Under the pieces are notes generated by a model. It ran no database searches, was not told the origin of the DNA, and worked only from the letters and a program-made list of their open reading frames with translations. From NCBI GenBank assembly GCA_023230265.1, contig JALNXR010000035.1, positions 1 through 12,908 of the forward strand: a stretch of DNA of 12,908 nt, given 5' to 3'. Below, in pieces: positions 1 to 6,262 of this stretch (positions are counted from its first letter, which is position 1; each line of letters starts with the position of its first letter). The position numbers and the translations under genes were made by a program. This DNA is from Bacteroidales bacterium (GTDB lineage Bacteria; Bacteroidota; Bacteroidia; Bacteroidales; UBA932).

Positions 1-921
1 TCTTAACAATCTGGCACCCATAGGAGAAGATGTTCTGTCAACAACATCCAGAAGAGATTTTCCGTCGTGCTGGAAAGTATTGAACACCTCCAGATTTCTA
101 AAGGTAAAGCGGTCTATCCAGACATAATCCTCCCGGTCTATCCTGGATATGGAACTAATGTGTGAAAGCCCCTCGTGACGTGTGAGTTCCAGGTAATAGA
201 GAACTGCTCCGGCGGCAGTGACAGCCAGGGGATTGTCATCTAATCCGAAACCCTTGAGAGTGTTTACCCCAAAATGGTTGCAAAGTTTCTGAAAAGCGGA
301 GTCGGCAACAAATGCCCATTCGTCGACAACTGTTATATAATACTCTTTACCAAAGCGATCTTCAAATCCTTTACGGTAGCCCCTTTCGACCAGTACCTCC
401 TTTGGGGCAAGTCCGGAGAGAAGCAGATCTATGTATGCCAGATCACCGGAGGCAGCACGGAAGGTTCCGGTGGAGATGTCGGCAAAAGCTATACCTGCTT
501 TGTCCCTGCTGAAATGGACAGCCGCCAGATAATTATTCTCCTTGTGGGAAAGGAGCTGATCATTAAAAGCCACTCCGGGAGTGATAAGCTCCGTTACACC
601 TCTTTTGACTATTTTCTTTGTAAGTTTGGGGTCTTCAAGCTGGTCACAAACAGCAACTTTATATCCTGCCCTTACTAGTTTTGGCAGGTAGGTGTCCAGT
701 GCATGATGGGGAAAACCGGCCAACTCTACAAATTGCGCAGATCCGTTGCCCCTCTTTGTAAGAACTATTCCAAGGGCCTCTGACGCAACTATGGCATCCC
801 GTCCGAAGGTCTCATAAAAATCTCCCACCCTAAACAGAAGTATGGCCTCGGGGTACTTTGATTTTACCGAGAGATACTGCTTCATCAGGGGGGTCTCAGC
901 TATTTTATTTTCCTGGTTCAT
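1..921 (-). CDS. mutS: DNA mismatch repair protein MutS, N-terminal part (runs off the left edge)
   Basis: MutS recognises mismatched or looped bases and starts methyl-independent or methyl-directed repair with MutL. The 307 codons visible cover the mismatch-binding domain I (about residues 10-115), the connector domain II (about 125-250) and the start of the core domain III. The diagnostic Phe-x-Glu mismatch-probing motif is present as GDFYETF (F35, E37), followed by LTKRGNG and AGFPHHALDTYLPKL. Later blocks include CDQLEDPKLTKK, ELITPGV, DISTGTF and, at the edge, SPMGARLLR of the core. Clamp, ATPase and C-terminal parts lie outside the window. The ATG at 921 gives the short N-terminal extension typical of Bacteroidales MutS; a second ATG (Met13) is possible but less likely. 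An AAGG lies directly against the start codon, too close to work as a normal ribosome site. It is transcribed divergently from the glycosyltransferase. Identity is very secure by motif recognition. Confidence 0.96.
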   Translation of the reverse strand, partial: MNQENKIAETPLMKQYLSVKSKYPEAILLFRVGDFYETFGRDAIVASEALGIVLTKRGNGSAQFVELAGFPHHALDTYLPKLVRAGYKVAVCDQLEDPKLTKKIVKRGVTELITPGVAFNDQLLSHKENNYLAAVHFSRDKAGIAFADISTGTFRAASGDLAYIDLLLSGLAPKEVLVERGYRKGFEDRFGKEYYITVVDEWAFVADSAFQKLCNHFGVNTLKGFGLDDNPLAVTAAGAVLYYLELTRHEGLSHISSISRIDREDYVWIDRFTFRNLEVFNTFQHDGKSLLDVVDRTSSPMGARLLR

Positions 922-963
922 CCTTACAAAAATAGATATTATCTTTGTAAAATATCTTTAGGA
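922..963. promoter_or_regulatory. Divergent promoter region between mutS and the glycosyltransferase
   Basis: Only 42 bp separate the two start codons. On the plus strand TATCTTTG (940-947) matches the Bacteroidota sigma-ABfr -7 consensus TAnnTTTG and would start transcription about 10 nt before the TTG at 964. On the minus strand TATTTTTG (934 down to 927) also matches and would place the start at or next to the mutS ATG at 921. The boxes are back to back, 5 bp apart. I find no good TTTG -33 box at the usual 19-21 bp distance for either, so both promoters are predictions from the -7 box alone. Confidence 0.45.
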
Positions 964-2295
964 TTGAAGAAAGCTGTCATCATAACATATTACTGGCCAC
1001 CTGCGGGCGGATCCGGAGTGCAGCGATGGCTGAAATTCGTAAAGTATTTCCGCAATTATGGCATAGAACCGGTCGTTTACACACCTGAGAATCCCGAGAT
1101 GATGGCTGTGGATAGCTCTCTGTTAAGCGAGATACCCCAGGGAGCAACAGTGATCAAAAGAAGGATAACTGAACCTTACGGCCTGTATAAATTATTAACA
1201 GGTAAAAGCGGGGAACAGATAAAACCCGGATTTATAACAGATGGTGCAGGGAAAAGGGGAGGAGGATGGAAAGAGAGCCTTTCACTATTTATCCGCAGCA
1301 ATTTATTTATCCCGGACCCGAAATGCCTCTGGATAAGGCCATCGGTAAAATTTCTAACAAAATATCTTAAGGACAATCCCGTTGACATCATAATCAGCAC
1401 CGGTCCTCCCCACTCAATGCACCTGATTGCAGAAAAGGTGGCAAAAGCAACAAATATCCCATGGATAGCCGATTTCAGAGATCCCTGGACCGGGATGTAT
1501 ACATTCAAATCCATGAAAAACTCACCTCTGACAGTTCTGATTCATAAAAAGATGGAAAAAAGGGTTGTAAGAGAAGCAGATGCTGTGGTTGTGGTGACAA
1601 ATTACATGAAGAAGGAGTTATCGGCACATAATCCCCGTAGAGCAGAGGTTATAACCAATGGTTTTGACAAAGATGATTACAGGGATATTGTTGTTAATCC
1701 GGATAAGGAGTTTTCGATAACATACACCGGACTGTTTGTTAAGGACCGTAACCCATCACAGCTCTGGAGAGTGCTGGGAGAGAAGGCGGCATCAGATAAA
1801 AATTTCAAAAAGGATCTGATAATCAAAATTATCGGACACACTGACAAAATTATTACAGATGAAATATTGGCCAATGGTCTGGAAAACAATCTTTACAGAA
1901 AGGAGTATGTTCCGCACCGGGAGGCAATAGCACTTCAAAAGAGTGCAAGAGTATTACTGCTTGCCGGTGGACAGCAGCCGGAGGCTGCCGGAATTCTAAC
2001 CGGTAAGTTTTTTGAGTATCTTGCGTCCGGTAACAAAATCCTTGCTTTTGGCCCGGCAGGGGGTGACATGGATACAGCACTCAGGGAGAGCGGAGCAGGT
2101 GAGATGTTTGAGTATAATGATTATCAGCGTGTCAAAGAGTGGATTGAGAGGGAGTATGAGAGGTACCGGAAAGGAGAGACAGGGATAAATTCTGGAGACA
2201 TAGATAAATATTCAAGAGAGAAACTGTGCGAAAAGATGTCAGTGTTGATTGAAGATATTTTATCTAAGAAGGAAAATAAAAAAGAAAAATTCTAA
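964..2295 (+). CDS. GT4-type (GT-B fold) glycosyltransferase
   Basis: A 443-residue cytoplasmic enzyme expected to transfer a sugar from a nucleotide-sugar donor to a lipid-linked or surface glycan acceptor. The N-terminal Rossmann half opens with KKAVIITYYWPP and the glycine-rich GGSGVQRW (residues 15-22). STGPPHSMH (145-153) and DFRDPW (170-175) follow, both typical of this Bacteroidota subgroup. The linker ITNGFD (230-235) leads into the C-terminal donor-binding half, whose signature is TGKFFEYLASGNKIL (346-360) followed by GPAGGDM. No signal peptide or membrane helix is seen. The start is TTG at 964: the conserved N-terminus begins there, no upstream in-frame ATG or GTG is near, and the next ATG falls inside the conserved GGSGVQRW block. 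AGGA touches the start codon. The YfhO-family gene follows after 38 bp, so the two are probably co-transcribed. Family is secure; acceptor and donor are unknown. Confidence 0.88.
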   Translation: MKKAVIITYYWPPAGGSGVQRWLKFVKYFRNYGIEPVVYTPENPEMMAVDSSLLSEIPQGATVIKRRITEPYGLYKLLTGKSGEQIKPGFITDGAGKRGGGWKESLSLFIRSNLFIPDPKCLWIRPSVKFLTKYLKDNPVDIIISTGPPHSMHLIAEKVAKATNIPWIADFRDPWTGMYTFKSMKNSPLTVLIHKKMEKRVVREADAVVVVTNYMKKELSAHNPRRAEVITNGFDKDDYRDIVVNPDKEFSITYTGLFVKDRNPSQLWRVLGEKAASDKNFKKDLIIKIIGHTDKIITDEILANGLENNLYRKEYVPHREAIALQKSARVLLLAGGQQPEAAGILTGKFFEYLASGNKILAFGPAGGDMDTALRESGAGEMFEYNDYQRVKEWIEREYERYRKGETGINSGDIDKYSREKLCEKMSVLIEDILSKKENKKEKF

Positions 2296-2333
2296 GAAGA
2301 GTTTTTAAGAAGAGATAATTTAAAAGAGAAATA

Positions 2334-4907
2334 ATGGAACCGCTTAAAAGGTATCTGCCTCACATACTTATTATTGCAGGATTTGTTGCAATAGCCTATC
2401 TTTTTACACCACAGGTGTTTCAGGGTAAGGTTGTAAATCAGCAGGACATTGCATCCTGGAGAGGTATGGCAAACGAGATAATAACCTACAACGAGGCAAA
2501 TCCTGACAAGGATCCGGCCCTGTGGACCAACTCAATGTTCTCCGGGATGCCCGCCACAACCATATCTGTAAAATACCAGGGAGATTACACAGACTATCTC
2601 TACAACCTTTTGTTTCTGGGAGAAAGGCCTCCGAGCTACCTGATATTAACTCTTGTTGGGGCATTTCTGATGTTTCTGGCCTTTGGGGTCAATGTATGGC
2701 TTGCAGCTATAGGAGCGGTTGCCGTTGCCTTCTGTTCATACAATTTCCAGATTATTCAGGTAGGACATAATTCCAAGATGGTGGCTATAGCTTTTATGCC
2801 CTGGGTAATAGCCGCTGTAACATATGCATACAGAAAAAAAGCCCTGCTTGGGGGTGTTCTGTTTGCACTTGCACTGGGTTTTCAGATTAAAGCCAACCAT
2901 CCTCAGATAACCTACTATCTGGCCATGATTATTCTGTTCTTTGCTCTGTCAGAGATGATAAGTGCAATAAAAGAGAAAAGGTTTCCACGCTTTCTTACCA
3001 CATCCCTGTGGATGCTGGTTGCAGGAGGAATCGGAATTGCAACAAACATCAACCATCTGTGGCCCACATATGAATACTCGAAATATACAATGAGGGGAGG
3101 TTCTGAGCTAAGAGAAGAGTCTCAGGCAACGGAGAAGAACCAGGGCGGAAAGAGGGAGAGCGGTCTTGACATTGCATACGCTACCCAGTGGTCATATTCT
3201 CCCTCTGAGACGCCTAACCTGTTGATACCAAATTTTAACGGAGGTTCATCTGCCGGCGAATTGTCAAAGGAGTCACAGACATATAAATTTTTGAAACAAA
3301 ACGGTTACCCGGGAGCAGATCAGATTATTAAACATATGCCCCTTTATTGGGGACCGCAACCTTTTACCGCCGGACCGATGTATATGGGTGCAATTTCTCT
3401 CTTTCTATTTTTTCTGGGATTATTCCTTCTGAAGGGGGCAGAAGAATGGTGGATAGTTGCAGTGACTTTACTTGCCCTGTTGCTCTCCTGGGGATCTAAC
3501 CTTATGTTCCTCACAGAGCTGTTTTTTAAATATGCACCAATGTACAGCAAGTTCAGAACGGTTTCCATGATACTTGTAATTCTGCAGATAACCATACCCC
3601 TGCTTGGTTTTATGACATTAAGGAATATACTGGAAGGGGGAGTTGAAAAGAAGCAGCTTAAAAAAGGAGTCATTGTCTCTCTTTGTATTACTGCCGGCTT
3701 TGCACTGATTATGCTGTTAATACCGTCTCTGGCCGGAAGTTTTACGGGAGCTGCGGATAATCAGCTCCCCTCTGAGCTGAAGTCTATACTTGCCGGAGAC
3801 AGAATTTCACTCTTGAGAAGTGATTCCATCAGGACTATCATATATATTCTTCTGGCTGCCTCCCTGCTCTGGCTGACATATATCCGCAAATTAAAGAAGG
3901 AGTACTTCTATGTGTTTCTGGCTCTGATTGTGGTTGCCGATCTGTGGAGTGCCGGGAAAAGGTATCTGAATGATTCTCACTTTATTGCCCAAAGAAGTTT
4001 TGTAAACCAGTATCAAAAGCGGCCTGTGGACGAAATGATCCTTAGAGACAAGGATCCAAATTACAGAGTACTTGACCTGAGTGTCACCACATTTAATGAT
4101 TCCCACGTTAGTTATCACCATAAAACCATTGGGGGATACAGCCCCGCTAAGTTGCAGAGATATCAGGATATAATTGATATTCATCTTACTAAAGAGATGA
4201 GCAGGATATTGGAAGATATCGGGGGCAGCAAAACGGTAGAGGAGGCACAGTCAAAACTTGGTACATACTCTGTTTTGAATATGCTTAATACAAAATATCT
4301 GATAGTTGGAGGTGAGAATCCTCCGCTGGTGAACGACAAGGCAATGGGGAACTGCTGGTTTGCAGATTCATTATTATGGGTATCAAGTGCGACGGAAGAG
4401 ATATTAAAAACGGGAGAGAGTGATCTCACAAAAGTGGCAGTGGTATCAAAGCAATTTGAAAAGGAACTGCCGGGGATACAAATGCAAACAAAAACAGAGC
4501 GGATAGAGGCTGACGGTACAACAACCGCTGCCGTCCCGGGAGGCCCGTCCGGATCAATAATACTCACCCACTATTCCCCCAATGAGCTCAAATACAAATC
4601 AGTTTCTGACAGGGAGAGGATTGCTGTATTTAGCGAAATATATTATCCGGCAGGCTGGAGTGCATATATCGATGATCAGCCTTCGGAAATATTCAGAGCC
4701 AACTATATTCTCAGAGCATTGAAAATTCCGGCGGGGGAACACGGGATAAGATTTGTATACAGGCCTGCTTCATTTGTGAAGGGAGCACAATACTCCCGGA
4801 TATCATCAGGATTGCTGATTTTATTGTTGTTATCTGCAATATCTTACGAAGTTACTATGGCTCTTAGAGGAAAATCTAAAAAGTCTCTGAAAACTAAAAA
4901 ATCATAG
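2334..4907 (+). CDS. YfhO-family polytopic membrane protein (probable GT-C type glycosyltransferase)
   Basis: An 857-residue integral inner-membrane protein. One helix at about residues 8-25 is followed by a first extracytoplasmic loop carrying QQDIASWRGM (D38) and ALWTNSMFSGMPA (62-74), both hallmark blocks of Bacteroidota YfhO-family proteins. Further helix-rich segments run to about residue 540, with conserved GHNSKM (144-149) and KANHPQITYY (186-195). A soluble extracytoplasmic region follows, ending in the conserved VFSEIYYPAGW...FRANYILRAL block (about 765-796). A last helix at about 824-843 precedes a lysine-rich cytoplasmic tail. In Bacillus subtilis YfhO works with CsbB and GtcA in lipoteichoic-acid glycosylation. 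Since Gram-negative Bacteroidota lack that polymer, the acceptor here must differ. By analogy with GT-C enzymes, D38 in the first outer loop is a candidate catalytic residue; that is inference. It sits 38 bp after the glycosyltransferase and ends just before a strong AGGAGG. Confidence 0.87.
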   Translation: MEPLKRYLPHILIIAGFVAIAYLFTPQVFQGKVVNQQDIASWRGMANEIITYNEANPDKDPALWTNSMFSGMPATTISVKYQGDYTDYLYNLLFLGERPPSYLILTLVGAFLMFLAFGVNVWLAAIGAVAVAFCSYNFQIIQVGHNSKMVAIAFMPWVIAAVTYAYRKKALLGGVLFALALGFQIKANHPQITYYLAMIILFFALSEMISAIKEKRFPRFLTTSLWMLVAGGIGIATNINHLWPTYEYSKYTMRGGSELREESQATEKNQGGKRESGLDIAYATQWSYSPSETPNLLIPNFNGGSSAGELSKESQTYKFLKQNGYPGADQIIKHMPLYWGPQPFTAGPMYMGAISLFLFFLGLFLLKGAEEWWIVAVTLLALLLSWGSNLMFLTELFFKYAPMYSKFRTVSMILVILQITIPLLGFMTLRNILEGGVEKKQLKKGVIVSLCITAGFALIMLLIPSLAGSFTGAADNQLPSELKSILAGDRISLLRSDSIRTIIYILLAASLLWLTYIRKLKKEYFYVFLALIVVADLWSAGKRYLNDSHFIAQRSFVNQYQKRPVDEMILRDKDPNYRVLDLSVTTFNDSHVSYHHKTIGGYSPAKLQRYQDIIDIHLTKEMSRILEDIGGSKTVEEAQSKLGTYSVLNMLNTKYLIVGGENPPLVNDKAMGNCWFADSLLWVSSATEEILKTGESDLTKVAVVSKQFEKELPGIQMQTKTERIEADGTTTAAVPGGPSGSIILTHYSPNELKYKSVSDRERIAVFSEIYYPAGWSAYIDDQPSEIFRANYILRALKIPAGEHGIRFVYRPASFVKGAQYSRISSGLLILLLLSAISYEVTMALRGKSKKSLKTKKS

Positions 4908-4965
4908 GAGGGGAAAATTGAGAAGGATAAAACTCTTTAAAGAGATGAGGGTGAAATGTTTATAG
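4906..4965 (+). other. Strong ribosome-binding site with a possible 15-codon leader ORF
   Basis: AGGAGG overlaps the YfhO-family stop codon and is followed, at good spacing, by TTG at 4918, opening a 15-residue basic peptide (MRRIKLFKEMRVKCL) that ends at TAG 4963-4965. So complete a Shine-Dalgarno is uncommon in Bacteroidota, which draws attention to it. The reading frame differs from that of the exported protein starting at 4971, so it would be a leader peptide or a translational coupler, not an extension. It could equally be chance. Confidence 0.15.
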
Positions 4966-4970
4966 CATAA

Positions 4971-5369
4971 GTGAAAAGGGCTAAGACTATATTTGCAATA
5001 ATGCAGCTTCTTCTGCTGATTCTATCTTTGTCGGTTGCAACTGCAGGGATGGAGAAAGAGAGGATTGAGCTTCCCGTTAAGGCAGAATTGCCTGGTGCTT
5101 ATTATTTCTATGCGCCTGATTTTCTTAACGGTGTGTTTCAGCAACAGGAGCAGCACTCTCTCAATTTTAATCCTCAACCCAGTTCTCTGACATCCAACCC
5201 CTGCAACATCGGAATTAACAACAAAGTACTATCCAATTCAGAACCCAGGGAGAGGTTCATGAAGAACAACAGACTACTCTCGCAGATCTATATAAGAACA
5301 ATAAAAAACAACTCCCGCAAAATCGGTCATGACTATCTGGTCTATGCACTCAGGGAGATAATTGTTTAG
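4971..5369 (+). CDS. Small exported protein of unknown function
   Basis: A 132-residue protein that I do not recognise. It begins with a clear Sec signal peptide: basic KRAK, a hydrophobic stretch rich in Leu and Ile (about residues 7-22), then Ala-Thr-Ala at 23-25, so signal peptidase I cleavage after A25 is expected. No lipobox cysteine is present, so it is probably periplasmic or secreted. The mature part of about 107 residues starts with a charged strand-like segment (ERIELPVKAELPGAYYFYAP), continues with a Gln/Asn/Ser-rich middle, and ends with a basic, helix-prone C-terminus. The start is taken as GTG at 4971 because the codon before it is an in-frame TAA and the basic n-region starts there; the next start, ATG at 5001, would remove the positive n-region. 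It lies 63 bp after the YfhO-family gene in the same direction and could share its transcript. A role tied to the glycan genes is only a guess from position. Confidence 0.6.
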   Translation: MKRAKTIFAIMQLLLLILSLSVATAGMEKERIELPVKAELPGAYYFYAPDFLNGVFQQQEQHSLNFNPQPSSLTSNPCNIGINNKVLSNSEPRERFMKNNRLLSQIYIRTIKNNSRKIGHDYLVYALREIIV

Positions 5370-5450
5370 AGAAAATCAAAGATTAAAGTTCCCGGCATGA
5401 GTGATCAGGTTGGTTCGGTTCTTCCGGATGAACACCCGGGGAGTTTGGTG

Positions 5451-5564
5451 TTAGCAAATTCTATAAATCGCAGACTATCTGCGTTGTGACAATTTTTCTA
5501 AAAACTATACTTTTTGAAAAATTGTCTATGCAGCTCAACAACAACAGGTTGTAAAATTTGCTTA
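5451..5564. repeat. 114-bp palindromic element with terminal inverted repeats (MITE-like or structured RNA)
   Basis: The ends are 16-bp imperfect inverted repeats: TTAGCAAATTCTATAA at 5451-5466, and at 5549-5564 a sequence whose reverse complement is TAAGCAAATTTTACAA, with 13 of 16 positions matching. Inside are a 6-bp hairpin, CGCAGA-CTA-TCTGCG (5469-5483), and a much stronger 16-bp hairpin (5488-5526). CTGC at 5479-5482 can instead pair with GCAG at 5530-5533, giving one long nested fold. No target-site duplication or transposase is visible. It may be a non-autonomous mobile repeat, a genome-wide extragenic palindrome, or a structured RNA or mRNA element. Only the fold itself is certain. 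Confidence 0.6.
5488..5526 (+). other. Near-perfect 16-bp hairpin at the core of the palindromic element
   Basis: The left arm (5488-5504) is GACAATTTTTC, an extra T at 5499, then AAAAA. The right arm (5511-5526) is TTTTTGAAAAATTGTC. All 16 positions of the right arm pair, leaving only T5499 bulged. The loop is CTATAC. The stem is A/T-rich, and because it sits inside further inverted repeats and has no clean T-run after it, it does not read as an ordinary Rho-independent terminator. Confidence 0.65.
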
Positions 5565-5709
5565 CATCTGGCACTTTTGACTGTTACCCTTAACTCTTGA
5601 TGTGGGGAACTTTAGCATGTAGCACTTTTAAGCTGAAATCCATAACCATTGATTTACACCTTATTTCTTATCGTTTTATTGTTCAGACACCATAACTACA
5701 TACAATTAT

Positions 5710-6183
5710 ATGAAAACAAATATTATACATCCACTAATTATTAAAAAATTCAATATCAAACTGATAGCCATATCTGCAATAGTAGCTGCAGCAGGGATAG
5801 TTGCTCTGTTTCTCTCCTATACCCTGATTGGATCAGCCCTTTTAATAATATCGCTTATTATCTATTTTTTCAAATCGACAAATATGGTCTATTCTCCTTC
5901 CGGAAGCTATATTAAAACCGAAAGTCTCTATTTTGACAAGGAGTTTCTTGAAACTCTCAAAAATATTATAGCAAAGGAGATTACAGATGAGACAGCACCC
6001 TTTAAGCTCTCGGATAACGGTAGCGGAAGAGTGGATATTGTCTATTCGGCAGACAAAGAATTTGCAGCATACAGACTTTTCAGGTTTGTACCCCATTCCT
6101 ATGAACCCGCCACAGATATGGTCAGCTGCACTGGAAATGAAGCTCACAAACTTCTTAAATACTTTGATCGTTGCCGCTCTTAG
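5710..6183 (+). CDS. Conserved-looking two-helix membrane protein of unknown function
   Basis: A 157-residue protein that I cannot place in a named family. After a basic N-terminus (residues 1-17) come two closely spaced hydrophobic helices at about 17-36 and 38-55, rich in Ile, Leu and Ala and forming a likely hairpin in the inner membrane. The remaining hundred residues form a soluble, mixed-charge domain that probably faces the cytoplasm. It includes SGSYIKTESLYFDKEFLETLKNI split by a short turn, RVDIVYSADKEFAAYRLFRF with alternating hydrophobic residues suggesting beta strands, and a C-terminal helix EAHKLLKYFDRC. Start ATG at 5710; no Shine-Dalgarno is evident, as expected in this phylum. 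It stands alone after a 340-bp gap and runs toward the efflux operon, ending before a shared hairpin. It is a real gene judging by length, helix pattern and codon usage like that of its neighbours. Confidence 0.7.
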   Translation: MKTNIIHPLIIKKFNIKLIAISAIVAAAGIVALFLSYTLIGSALLIISLIIYFFKSTNMVYSPSGSYIKTESLYFDKEFLETLKNIIAKEITDETAPFKLSDNGSGRVDIVYSADKEFAAYRLFRFVPHSYEPATDMVSCTGNEAHKLLKYFDRCRS

Positions 6184-6208
6184 AGACTCTTATCCTGTCT
6201 CACGGTTT

Positions 6209-6239
6209 TCTGAACAGATCTTAAAATTATCTGTTCTGA
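6209..6239. terminator. Bidirectional hairpin between convergent genes
   Basis: TCTGAACAGAT (6209-6219) and ATCTGTTCTGA (6229-6239) pair at 10 of 11 positions around a 9-nt AT-rich loop. It lies between the plus-strand membrane protein stop (6183) and the minus-strand RND permease stop (6263), the usual place for a shared terminator. The T-run after the stem is short on the plus strand (GATTT) and absent on the minus strand, so termination strength is uncertain. Confidence 0.5.
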
Positions 6240-6262
6240 TTTAAGGGGGCTCAGATAAGCTG

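Larger units (their letters stand above)
5370..5709. other. 340-bp intergenic region with a palindromic element but no convincing gene
   Basis: The region separates two same-direction genes. Its first 80 bp continue the upstream reading frame past the TAG stop as far as TGA at 5487-5489 and include a 30-codon ATG ORF (5397-5489) that I do not accept as a gene. The middle is the palindromic element at 5451-5564. The last 145 bp are AT-rich; GCACTTTT occurs twice (5571-5578 and 5622-5629), and I see no clear TAnnTTTG box before the gene at 5710. No tRNA-like fold was found. Confidence 0.6.

Noticed and set aside
274..678. 134-residue plus-strand open frame
   Set aside because: It lies opposite the conserved MutS coding frame, has no family features and is a shadow of that gene.
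4933..4944. CTCTTTAAAGAG perfect palindrome as an operator
   Set aside because: A lone 12-bp A/T-rich palindrome without a promoter nearby is not enough support.
5397..5489. 30-codon ORF as a separate small gene
   Set aside because: No ribosome site, no recognisable motif, and it ends inside the palindromic element; reported only as an observation.
5451..5564. Integron attC recombination site
   Set aside because: The size and fold are suggestive, but the ends do not give the required RYYYAAC and GTTRRRY core sites and no integrase or cassette array is present.
5569..5583. Sigma-54 promoter (TGGCAC)
   Set aside because: The -24-like TGGCAC is present but the expected TTGC at -12 is replaced by ACTG.
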